NCBI GenBank assembly: GCA_951217055.1
Contig: OX578278.1
Location: 37,159,688-37,223,687 of the forward strand
Reading direction: 5' to 3'
From: Gerris lacustris
Taxonomy: Eukaryota; Arthropoda; Insecta; Hemiptera; Gerridae
Length of the DNA: 64,000 nt
Part shown: positions 55,020 to 64,000 of the stretch, piece by piece
How positions within the stretch are numbered: the stretch's first letter is position 1
Layout: each line of letters starts with the position of its first letter
Translations under genes and position numbers: made by a program
The notes under the pieces: model-generated
Told to the model about the DNA's origin: nothing
Seen by the model: the letters and a program-made list of their open reading frames with translations, nothing else
The model's database searches: none

Positions 55020-56461
55020 TTATAAACAGATAGACAATGAAAAGTTGAAATTTTTGTTAAAACAACAAAAATGGGAAACTGTTACCAATGAATCTGATGC
55101 AAATAAAGCGGCCTGTGGTTATATAAATAAAATGGAAGAGTTGATCTCTGAAAGCACAGTAGTTAAAACTTTAGATCCACCAAAAAGAAAATTCATTAAA
55201 TTACAGCCCTGGATTACCCACGGGCTTGTTGTGTCTTTAAGAAAAAAAGGAAAATTAGTCAAAAAATGTTCTAAACAGCCTCATAATGTAAAATTGCAAA
55301 CTTATTGTAAGAAATATTGTAAAAAGCTTGACTCACTTATAAAAAAGACAAAAAAAGAATACTTTAGTAAAAAAATAGAAGATTGTGATAATGATATGAC
55401 CAAGATCTGGAGAGAAGTAAATAAAATAACAAATAGAAATCAAAAAGAAAAAAATCTAGTGCCAGAGATAGCAAATAGTGTCGGAAATGTAATAAACGCC
55501 TTAGAAAACCCCAAAGACGCAGCTAATTGTATGGGACAATATTTTACTACTATAGGTGAAAATATGGCAAAAAATATAAATAGTAAAAAAGTTAAAAAAA
55601 TAAATAAATTTGATAATTTACAAACTAATAAAGAAGAGTTATGGAGTAATATTGAAAATATAACAGATAAAGATGTAAAAGATGCCATTAATGATCTTAG
55701 AGGTAGATCAGGTCCAGGTCATGATCAAATCACTGTCACAATGATTAAAAATAATATCGAATCACTAATCCTACCAATAACCTATATAGCTCAGTCAAGT
55801 TTTTTACAAGGTGTCTTTCCCGATATTTTTAAAATAGCCATTATACATCCAATACATAAATCTGGACCAACGAATAATCCTATTAACTATCGACCCATTT
55901 CACTAGTATCCAATATTGCGAAAATATTAGAAAAAATTATAAAAAAACAACTAAATAAATTTTTACAGACTAATAACATAATATCAAAAAGTCAATTTGG
56001 ATTTCAAAGTAATTTAAACACTCAAGATGCCATTAATAAAGTTACAACATTCATAACAAATAGTTTAGATAACGGGCTAAAACCGATAGCCGTTTATATT
56101 GACTTAGCGAAAGCTTTCGATAGCGTATCGCATAAAAAATTAATCAAAGCATTAAGAGAAATAGGCATATCTGGTACAGTCTTGAAATGGTTCGATAGTT
56201 ACTTAAAAAATAGGATATATAAAGTCAAACTTAATGACGTTATAGGTGATGGTTATTCAGCCAATTATTCTATCCCTCAAGGAACAGTCTTAGGACCGTC
56301 GTTATTTATAATATTCATCAATTCCCTATTCAGAATAGTAGAAAATACACAACAGTCAATTATTCATACTTCTACTCCACTTTCCAACATTGCCAATAAA
56401 CGAAACAATTCTAAAAAATCAACTATTATTGGGTTTAAAGAAGAAAAATTTTTAAAGAAGT
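55020..56461 (+). pseudogene. CR1/Jockey-like LINE fragment, plus-strand arm
   Basis: The open frame encodes the end of the linker and the reverse transcriptase: 'SGPGHDQITVTMIKNNIESL', 'INYRPISLVSNIAKILEKII', motif A 'VYIDLAKAFDSVSHKKLI', then 'SIPQGTVLGPSLFIIFINSL'. After about 56330 the sequence leaves the RT ('ENTQQSII...') and stops making sense before FADD. 55020-56201 is duplicated in inverse at 56462-57643. There is no Met at the true start. Confidence 0.8.
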
Positions 56462-57643
56462 TAACTATCGAACCATTTCAAGACTGTACCAGATATGCCT
56501 ATTTCTCTTAATGCTTTGATTAATTTTTTATGCGATACGCTATCGAAAGCTTTCGCTAAGTCAATATAAACGGCTATCGGTTTTAGCCCGTTATCTAAAC
56601 TATTTGTTATGAATGTTGTAACTTTATTAATGGCATCTTGAGTGTTTAAATTACTTTGAAATCCAAATTGACTTTTTGATATTATGTTATTAGTCTGTAA
56701 AAATTTATTTAGTTGTTTTTTTATAATTTTTTCTAATATTTTCGCAATATTGGATACTAGTGAAATGGGTCGATAGTTAATAGGATTATTCGTTGGTCCA
56801 GATTTATGTATTGGATGTATAATGGCTATTTTAAAAATATCGGGAAAGACACCTTGTAAAAAACTTGACTGAGCTATATAGGTTATTGGTAGGATTAGTG
56901 ATTCGATATTATTTTTAATCATTGTGACAGTGATTTGATCATGACCTGGACCTGATCTACCTCTAAGATCATTAATGGCATCTTTTACATCTTTATCTGT
57001 TATATTTTCAATATTACTCCATAACTCTTCTTTATTAGTTTGTAAATTATCAAATTTATTTATTTTTTTAACTTTTTTACTATTTATATTTTTTGCCATA
57101 TTTTCACCTATAGTAGTAAAATATTGTCCCATACAATTAGCTGCGTCTTTGGGGTTTTCTAAGGCGTTTATTACATTTCCGACACTATTTGCTATCTCTG
57201 GCACTAGATTTTTTTCTTTTTGATTTCTATTTGTTATTTTATTTACTTCTCTCCAGATCTTGGTCATATCATTATCACAATCTTCTATTTTTTTACTAAA
57301 GTATTCTTTTTTTGTCTTTTTTATAAGTGAGTCAAGCTTTTTACAATATTTCTTACAATAAGTTTGCAATTTTACATTATGAGGCTGTTTAGAACATTTT
57401 TTGACTAATTTTCCTTTTTTTCTTAAAGACACAACAAGCCCGTGGGTAATCCAGGGCTGTAATTTAATGAATTTTCTTTTTGGTGGATCTAAAGTTTTAA
57501 CTACTGTGCTTTCAGAGATCAACTCTTCCATTTTATTTATATAACCACAGGCCGCTTTATTTGCATCAGATTCATTGGTAACAGTTTCCCATTTTTGTTG
57601 TTTTAACAAAAATTTCAACTTTTCATTGTCTATCTGTTTATAA
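55020..57643. repeat. 1182-bp inverted duplication within the LINE
   Basis: 55020-56201 and 56462-57643 are reverse complements (i pairs with 112663-i), with identical translations over their whole length, around a 260-bp spacer. Arm identity appears close to 100%, so the event is recent or kept homogeneous. Confidence 0.9.
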
Positions 57644-58434
57644 GTAACAGGTTCTCTGTTTAATATCTCCTTATAATTGATATGAACATTTCTTTTTGTT
57701 TTTAAGCTAAATATTATAGAATAATGGTCCGTAATGCAGGTTTTTAATACTATTGCTTTTATTTGGTTTACCAATGCATCTGATGAAAATAAATGGTCTA
57801 TGGTGGTACTGCTTTGAGCACTAACTCTGGTGTAATCTTTTATATGAGAAACAAGTTTATTTTCTGACATAATGTCTAAATAAGATTCAACGTCATTAGT
57901 TAAATCGTTGTTACAGTTAATATCTAAATTTATGTCGCCTGTGATTATTTTTTGAAATTTCTTTTCTTTTTTAATTAAGTTATTAAATTCATTTACGAAA
58001 GTAGTAGTGTTTCCACTTGGTGATCTATATAAGGTAAATATTTGTAGATTTTTTTTCATAATTTTTAATTCAATGCAGTTACAATTTTCTAATGGATGTT
58101 CAGTAATAATTACGTCATTGACTAATTCATCTCTTATATAGATCACCAAGCCACTGTTCTGGTTAAAATTATTTTCTGTTGTGATTATTTTATATCCCTT
58201 AATTTTAAACATATTAATGTCTATTCTCCTTAACCTCGCTTCCGACAGAATAATCAAATCAAAATTACCATCAAATTCTTTTAGTTTTAGACAAAATTCA
58301 TCAAAATTTTTATTTAAACTCCTTATATTCATATGGATAAATTTAATAGAATTTTGTTCACTCATGATTTCTTTTGGTTTAAATTTTTGTTCATTAATTA
58401 TTTCTAGGTTTTCTAATTCATCTAAGTGCTGCAT
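56461..58434 (-). CDS. CR1/Jockey-like LINE ORF2, 5' two thirds
   Basis: 657 codons, uninterrupted on the minus strand. Endonuclease: 'FIHMNIRSLNKNFDEF', 'LIILSEAR', 'LYRSPSGN', 'ITGDINLDIN', 'TTIDHLFSS', 'CITDHYSII'. A Lys-rich linker follows (about residues 290-450), then RT blocks '(G)HDQITV', 'NYRPISLVS' and 'YIDLAKAFDSVSH'. It ends abruptly at 'VLKWFDS', where the inversion junction lies, so the catalytic FADD is not in this piece. The missing 3' part of the family is on the plus strand at 60333. Start at 58434 is the first Met; ORF1 ends 658 bp upstream. Confidence 0.8.
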   Translation of the reverse strand: MQHLDELENLEIINEQKFKPKEIMSEQNSIKFIHMNIRSLNKNFDEFCLKLKEFDGNFDLIILSEARLRRIDINMFKIKGYKIITTENNFNQNSGLVIYIRDELVNDVIITEHPLENCNCIELKIMKKNLQIFTLYRSPSGNTTTFVNEFNNLIKKEKKFQKIITGDINLDINCNNDLTNDVESYLDIMSENKLVSHIKDYTRVSAQSSTTIDHLFSSDALVNQIKAIVLKTCITDHYSIIFSLKTKRNVHINYKEILNREPVTYKQIDNEKLKFLLKQQKWETVTNESDANKAACGYINKMEELISESTVVKTLDPPKRKFIKLQPWITHGLVVSLRKKGKLVKKCSKQPHNVKLQTYCKKYCKKLDSLIKKTKKEYFSKKIEDCDNDMTKIWREVNKITNRNQKEKNLVPEIANSVGNVINALENPKDAANCMGQYFTTIGENMAKNINSKKVKKINKFDNLQTNKEELWSNIENITDKDVKDAINDLRGRSGPGHDQITVTMIKNNIESLILPITYIAQSSFLQGVFPDIFKIAIIHPIHKSGPTNNPINYRPISLVSNIAKILEKIIKKQLNKFLQTNNIISKSQFGFQSNLNTQDAINKVTTFITNSLDNGLKPIAVYIDLAKAFDSVSHKKLIKALREIGISGTVLKWFDS

Positions 58435-58552
58435 GTTTAAAAGATCTTTGTTAGTTTAATTGTCTTGATTATCTATTTATTTCTATCCTATAAAAGTATT
58501 GATTTATGTTATATTATTTGGGTTATGTTATATGTTATGCTATATTATTTGT

Positions 58553-58586
<34 letters not shown>

Positions 58587-59092
58587 CTTTTCATTTTTTT
58601 CCAACATTTTAGTTTAATTCAGTTTAGTTTAGTACAGTTTAGTTTGTTTTTTAATTTAATTATGATTTTTGTCACTATTCATTTATTTAATGTAAATATA
58701 TTTCTTAATTTATAAATTTCTTTATTAAAATTATAGAGGATCTTATTCTTACATTTAATCTTAATTATTTATTTTAAGTTACTTTTTAATTTAAATTATT
58801 TTTCATGTGATTATAAACTAGAAAAATAAATATAGTTTATTATTTTAATATATTATATATTTATTAATTATATATATTATTTAATATATTTAGTTAATAA
58901 TTAAAATTGTGGTATTTTATAATTTTTTATGGGTAATTATTCGATTAGGTATTGATAAATAATGGTATAATTTAAATTGTTTAGTATTAGGAAAAGAAAA
59001 AAGTAAGGAAAAAATAAGAGTTAGTAAAGATTAAGCAGAAAATAATGTTATTAATTATTGGATATGAGAGATTTTAGAACTTAAATATTAAA
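58435..59092. other. Inter-ORF region of the LINE
   Basis: AT-rich, non-coding, between ORF1 and ORF2 on the minus strand. A T run occupies about 58554-58586 (A run on the element strand). Such a long spacer is unusual for LINEs. Confidence 0.5.
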
Positions 59093-60130
59093 TTATAATA
59101 ATTTGCTATCAATATCTTCGAGAGATTTAATAGTAATGATTGGAGAATTTTCCTCTTTCCTCACGAGTACCTTATTATTCCACCACACAAATTTATATTT
59201 TGCTTTCAGCGCTGCAGTTTTGGTGGTTTTTAGAAGATCTCTGTTAAAAGGTGATAAATCGTGCACAATAGTGATTCTGTCTTCCTTTCCTAGAGAATTA
59301 TCGATCAGCTGAGCTGATATTCCTATTTTCTCAGAATCTTTACTGGATAGAGTCTTGAACGCTTGTATCCACTTCAATTTATCGGTCCTTCTAACGAATT
59401 TCACGACTATAGGGGGAGGATAATTAGTTTGTTTTTTACCTGGAGTTCGGTGTGCGATACTTATATCGTCTTGCTTATAATTAACTCCTAACGCTGTAGC
59501 CACGTTCTGAATAATAGCATCAATATTCTCGTTAGGTGTTATTTTTAAGCCGTGGATCACAGCTATATCCCGGCGGCTGTACTGATTAGATTCGTTGTTC
59601 TCTTTTCTTAGTTCTCTGTTTTCCTCCTTTAGCTCTTTATTCCCTCTTTGCAGATCTTCTACTTGGTTTGACAACTCTGAATTACAATCTCCAAGTAGGA
59701 GATTTTCTTCTTCTATTTGTTTTATCTTATCAGTTAGTAATGATAATTGATCTGACAATGCTTTCGTCTTGCTGTTATATTCTGCTCTAATTTTATTAAG
59801 CTCAGTTTTAAAGATTTTCTCTATAAGAGAAACTATTTTGCAGCTTTCTTCTGAAAGCCCCTTAAGCTCTTCTGCTAAATTTATGGTATCAGATGTGCTT
59901 ATATTATCGGTATTGACACTTTCAGCATTAGTTGATGGTAAACTACTATTTCCTGATGTTGATCGAGTGCCCCTGCAGGTACTGCACTTCCAAACTTGTT
60001 TAACTATAGGCGAGAGTTTTTGTAAGTTTATATTATTACACTTCGCATGATAATCTTTTTTACAGACAGAACACGAAATAAATTCCGAAGCCGAAACCGT
60101 AACACTACAAAGTTGACAATGTAAGCTCAT
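59093..60130 (-). CDS. LINE ORF1 with PHD-type zinc finger
   Basis: 345 codons, uninterrupted. Zinc finger: C5-C8, C20-C23, H28-C31, C49-C52, with Trp47 before the last pair, i.e. a PHD finger as found in ORF1 of CR1-type LINEs. Residues about 110-175 form a coiled coil ('QLSLLTDKIKQIEEENLLLG', 'LKEENRELRKENNES'). It is followed by an RRM/CTD-like region 'RRDIAVIHGLKI' and 'PPPIVVKFVRRTDK'. It should bind the element RNA. ORF2 follows on the same strand. The likely 5' UTR is 60131-60330. Confidence 0.8.
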   Translation of the reverse strand: MSLHCQLCSVTVSASEFISCSVCKKDYHAKCNNINLQKLSPIVKQVWKCSTCRGTRSTSGNSSLPSTNAESVNTDNISTSDTINLAEELKGLSEESCKIVSLIEKIFKTELNKIRAEYNSKTKALSDQLSLLTDKIKQIEEENLLLGDCNSELSNQVEDLQRGNKELKEENRELRKENNESNQYSRRDIAVIHGLKITPNENIDAIIQNVATALGVNYKQDDISIAHRTPGKKQTNYPPPIVVKFVRRTDKLKWIQAFKTLSSKDSEKIGISAQLIDNSLGKEDRITIVHDLSPFNRDLLKTTKTAALKAKYKFVWWNNKVLVRKEENSPIITIKSLEDIDSKLL

Positions 60131-60332
60131 ATTAAGAATTTTTATAGTTTGAAAAGCTTAGAAGTTAGAAAAGCAATCAATAAAAATGTATTAGTTCAAG
60201 AAAAAATATATAGGGTTGAAAGTACAAAAAACGTTTATCAAATAATTAAATAATAAAATAAATACGATTATGATCTATGGATTTAAAGATATACTATTTA
60301 CACTAGGATGTTTACGGTACGACAACTCAAGG
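60131..60332. other. LINE 5' UTR and inversion junction
   Basis: Minus-strand sequence upstream of ORF1 meets plus-strand RT sequence here; the exact breakpoint is somewhere in 60300-60335. No other feature. Confidence 0.5.
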
Positions 60333-61202
60333 TGAACTGGGTTTGCAGATGACCTAGCATTAATTTGTGAAACTAATAACTGGGAAGATAGTAAGTTGTT
60401 GGCTGAGCAACAGATCAAAAAAATTAAAAATTGGTTTGACCAAAATGAATTAACAATTAATGTTAAAAAAACCTGTGCTATGACTTACTCCATTCATTGG
60501 TCTACACAGCCAGTCATTGCAAATATAAGAGTACATGAAGATAATTGTCAATATCATACTAATATATGTCAATGTGCTCAATTAGATTGGGTACATACTG
60601 TTAAATACTTGGGAGTCATGATCGACAGTTGCTTGAATTGGAAACCGCACATTGCAAACCTAAATATAAAGCTGAGAAAACTTACTTTTATTTTCTCTAA
60701 ATTAAAAAATATATTAAATATACAACAAAAAAGAAATTTGTATTTTGGACTAGTTGATTCAATAATTCAATATGGATTGCTAGCATGGGGAGCTGCGTGT
60801 GACACACATAAAGAACAAATTTTTATACGCCAAAAAGCTTTTATTAGAATAATATTAAATAAGGATCTAAGAGACCATACTGAAAAACTTTTTAAAAATC
60901 TTTCGATCATGACTCTAGAGCAAAGTTATAAATATAGATGTATTGTTTACCTTAAAGAAGGCAAGCATGACTTACAGAAAGTGAGCCATGATGCTAATAC
61001 TAGAAGCCAAGTAAAAGGACATTATTCATTAAAAACTTGTAGAACATCCATGGCACAAAGACACTGGTCCTATCGCGCTGTTTCAATCTATAATAATTTA
61101 CCTCTTGATTTACAAAATACAGACACTAAACTAATCACCTTCAAAAATAAGCTCAAAAAACATATCTTGGACCAAGTCGCACAAAAGTCGCTACACCATT
61201 GA
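60333..61202 (+). CDS. CR1/Jockey-like LINE ORF2, 3' third
   Basis: Plus strand. The open frame starts 'GFADDLALICETNNWEDS' (RT catalytic motif C) and continues 'WFDQNELTINVKKTCAMTYS', 'VKYLGVMIDSCLNWKPHI', 'IIQYGLLAWGAA', ending '...VAQKSLHH' at 61202. Met at 60396 is internal, not a real start. It supplies the part missing from the minus-strand ORF2, in opposite orientation, as expected from twin priming. The 'FADD...KT...YLGV' order is standard for CR1/Jockey-type RTs. Confidence 0.8.
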
Positions 61203-61940
61203 GGAGTGTAACTATATATAGAGAAACATTAAAGATCGGAAACGAATGTAATTAATACGATGATTGTTTAATTAAAACAAATAAGAGAATTGCGCGTATA
61301 AGCACGCCGCTTTACTTTTAATGATTCGAACGAGAGATGTTGTCTAGTTAAATTCCCGACACCCACTGATCAATTAATTAAAACTATAGTATAGTATCTT
61401 AATTTTTATATTAATACGAATTTCAAAGTTCTTTAGGTCTGATCCCAACTTTTAAGATTAACACAGAATATATATAGCAATATCAATAAAATTAAATCTT
61501 ATCTTATCTCTACTCTGTAATGGAAATGAATATATTTATAAACATTGTTCTGTTTTAATCTTTTACATTGATCTTTACAAATTGAAATCTGTAACTATAA
61601 CTAGAATATTTTTATTTATTTATTGTATTGTATTTATTACATGATTTGTTGAATTGTTTTATATATTTATATTTAGAAATATTTATTTTATTTTATAATA
61701 AGCAAAATATCAAACCAAGGATTGATTAAATTATATATATATTTGTGAAAAATAGGTATGCTAAAATAAGCTTTTAAATTAGTTTTTTATGAACTCCCTC
61801 TCTACGGCGCAGAGCGTTAAGCTCTTTAGTAGAGACGGGAACCTTACTTATAATTATAATTATATCATTGTGTATCACTTTATATTTATTTTGTAAATTT
61901 ATTATAAATAAAGGTATTAAAAAAAAAAAAAAAAAAAAAA
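61203..61940 (+). other. LINE 3' UTR with AATAAA and poly-A
   Basis: AT-rich. The polyadenylation signal AATAAA lies at 61907-61912 and an A tract at 61919-61940 ends the element. The next base starts the RTE-like LINE frame. Confidence 0.8.
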
Positions 61941-64000
61941 CTTAAAGTACTGAATACCTATTTCTCTGGTAATATGGAGCAAAAGTGGACTTGGAACTCA
62001 CCCAAAGGAGGTAAATATGAAATGGACTTTGTTTTAGCTAAGGATAAAAGTGTATTCAGGAAACTAGATGTAATACAGAACTTTAATTACCACTCAGACC
62101 ATAGAATGGTCTCTGCCCATCTACTACTAAAACAAAGAAAATATTACATTAAAACAATAGAAACAAAAAATAAAATAGGAATTAAAAAGTGTGAAGAAAC
62201 ATATAAACATGCCCTAAAAGAAGAAATATGCAGAAACAAGCCTACAACTGAAACTGTTGAAGATATGTACAATTGCTTAATAAAAAGCATAATAAAATCT
62301 GTCGCTAGTGAAAATAAACATAACATAGGTGAAAATATTCCAAAGAACAGTAAAAAACTATCAGGGGAAACATTGAAGCTTATAGAATTAAGAGAAAAGT
62401 TAAATAGGATAACAAATAAAACTGAAGAAGAAAAGGACGAACACAAGAAAATTAGGAAAATAGTTAGAAAAGATATTAAAGATTTTGAAGAAAAAACAAT
62501 ACAGGATATATTAAGTAGACATGGATCAACTAGAGCAACTATCCAAGAGCTATCAGGTAATTTTAAGTATTGGATCCCTAAGCTAAAAACTGATAAAGGA
62601 GTGATAACAGACAGAACCCAAATTTCAGAGGAAGTCACTAATTTTTATAAGAATAAATATTCAAGTAGAGTAAAGAAACCTATTAATAACGATAAAAACA
62701 CTAATCTCAATACTGAGAAAAATAAAACCGAACCAGAACCAGAAATACTTAAATCAGAAATGGAATATGCAATTAACAACTTGAAGAAAGGGAAAGCCTC
62801 AGGAGAAGATGGAATAACCAACAAACTGCTTATACTCGGAAAAGATAGCCTTAAAGTTCCATTGTATAATTTATTTAATAAAATTCTATCCAGTGGAAGA
62901 GTACCTAAGGATTGGAAAACAAGTAAAATCATCATCTTACATAAGAAAGGTAGCCGAGATATCATAAACAACAACAGGCCTATAAGTTTATCCTCTACAA
63001 TATACAAACTGTTTGCAAACATAATAAGAAACAGAATTACCAATGACATATACAATTTCCATTCAATAGAGCAGGCGGGTTTCCGATCTGGGTTCTCAAC
63101 TTACGATCACCTTCATACAGTTAACGTTATTATCGAAAAATGTAAAGAACACAACATCCCTATATATTTTATGTTTATTGACTACAACAAAGCTTTCGAC
63201 TCTCTAGCTCTAGAGCATGACTACAAATGGATAGCAATGAGGGAGATCGGCATAAAAGAACAATACATAGAATTACTGCAAGAAATTTATAAAGAAAATT
63301 ATGCCTATATAAGTACAGAAAAGAAGGGAAAGCCATTGAGAATAGAAAGAGGTGTAAGACAAGGGTGTCCACTTTCGGCTGTGATATTCAATTGTGTACT
63401 TGAATATATTTTTAAACAACTCGAGTTGGGAAACATAGGAGTTAATATAAACGGAACATCGTTGAGCAACCTTCGTTTTGCTGACGACGCCGTCATATTA
63501 TCAAATAATATTCACGATTTAAAGACAATAGTACTTTCACTGATTGAATGGAGTGAGAAAATAGGCTTGAGAATCAACTGGTCCAAAACAAAGTTACTTA
63601 CAAATAGTGAAAAGTTAAAAATGACTATAGGCAATCAAGAAATTGAATACGCACCCGAATACATCTATCTTGGACAGGTTGTATCTTTTGAAGGAATGAG
63701 AAATGAAAAAGTTAACAGAAGAAGAGTGAACATTGGATGGAAAAAGTATTGGTCGTTAAGAAAAATCTTTAAGAGTTCTGCATCCGAGAACATAAAGATT
63801 TGCACCTTACAGAGTTGTGTCTATCCGGCAGTTCTCTATGGCAGCCAGACGTGGAGCCTAACCCAGAAACAGGATCAAAAATTAGTTTCCACTCAATGTC
63901 AGATGCTGAGATCATGCCTTGGAGTAAGCAAAAGACAGAAGGTCAGTAACAGGAAAATGCTAGAAAAGCAAAATGTAAAAAGTCTAATGAAGCAAGCTCA
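61941..64000 (+). CDS. RTE-like LINE ORF2, long open frame running off the window
   Basis: Open for 686 codons with no stop to the window end. The first Met is at 61974, but the frame is a 5'-truncated piece starting inside the endonuclease: 'KVLNTYFSGN', 'MEQKWTWNSPKGGKYEMDFV', 'HSDHRMVSA'. RT: 'KKGKASGEDGITN', 'NNRPISLSSTIYKLFANII', motif A 'FIDYNKAFDSLA', motif B 'GVRQGCPLSAVIFN', catalytic 'LRFADDAVIL' (FADD at 63477-63488), then 'IYLGQVVS' and 'CVYPAVLYGSQTW'. The C-terminal RTE tail lies beyond 64000. Its endonuclease start is probably the inverted fragment at 53193-53480. Confidence 0.85.

Noticed and set aside
55440..57223. Two identical 82-codon ORFs ('MASFTSLSVIFSILL...')
   Set aside because: Antisense readings of the LINE linker region in the two arms of the inverted duplication.
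62144..63496. Hydrophobic minus-strand ORFs at 62.1-63.5 kb
   Set aside because: Antisense shadows of the long plus-strand reverse transcriptase frame.

Overview
This is an AT-rich eukaryotic window that looks like an arthropod, most likely insect, genome. No bacterial gene organisation is visible. There are short spliced exons, a Helitron family whose ends match those known from insects, RTE-like and CR1/Jockey-like LINEs, BEL/Pao and Ty1/copia fragments, hAT, piggyBac and Tc1/mariner-type non-autonomous elements, microsatellites, and almost no single-copy coding sequence. The species cannot be named from the sequence.

The one convincing host gene lies on the minus strand between about 31.0 kb and 18.0 kb. 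Eight short open segments with AG/GT borders and matching intron phases read in series. The predicted protein has an Ala/Lys/Glu-rich charged stretch, a kinase-like 'FDKGIIVDNL' segment, another Lys/Glu-rich part and a proline-rich 'VIPPLVIEPPP' stretch. This pattern fits the central part of HYDIN, a ciliary central-pair protein. Its introns are filled with transposons: a degenerate LINE, a deleted BEL/Pao element, a 1.5-kb hAT element and a 1.4-kb piggyBac-type element.

Layout: 1-3.4 kb, two long inverted-repeat structures, the first cut by the window edge. 3.4-12.6 kb, nested TIR elements and dispersed repeats. 12.9-15.5 kb, two head-to-tail Helitrons. 16-17 kb, a TA-flanked foldback element. 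18-31 kb, the HYDIN-like exons and their repeat-filled introns. 31.4-37.1 kb, two copies of an element with the start of a tyrosine-recombinase-like ORF (one split by a LINE with a 9-bp target duplication) and a copia fragment. 37.2-43.4 kb, a minisatellite with a self-complementary GC core, interrupted by an RTE-like LINE. 43.5-45 kb, a tandem repeat interrupted by a hAT element. 46.7-52.3 kb, copia gag and LINE ORF1 fragments, then an RTE-like LINE with a 14-bp target duplication inside another repeat. 52.4-64 kb, a heavily rearranged block: inverted dispersed repeats, a CR1/Jockey-like LINE in twin-primed arrangement with a 1.18-kb near-perfect inverted duplication, and an RTE-like LINE split in two, whose 3' part is open for 686 codons to the window end.

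The most interesting material is structural: nested insertions that date one another, several long perfect palindromes, a segment lying in opposite orientations in front of the same recombinase-like ORF, and a split LINE whose halves point in opposite directions. No clearly new gene system was found.
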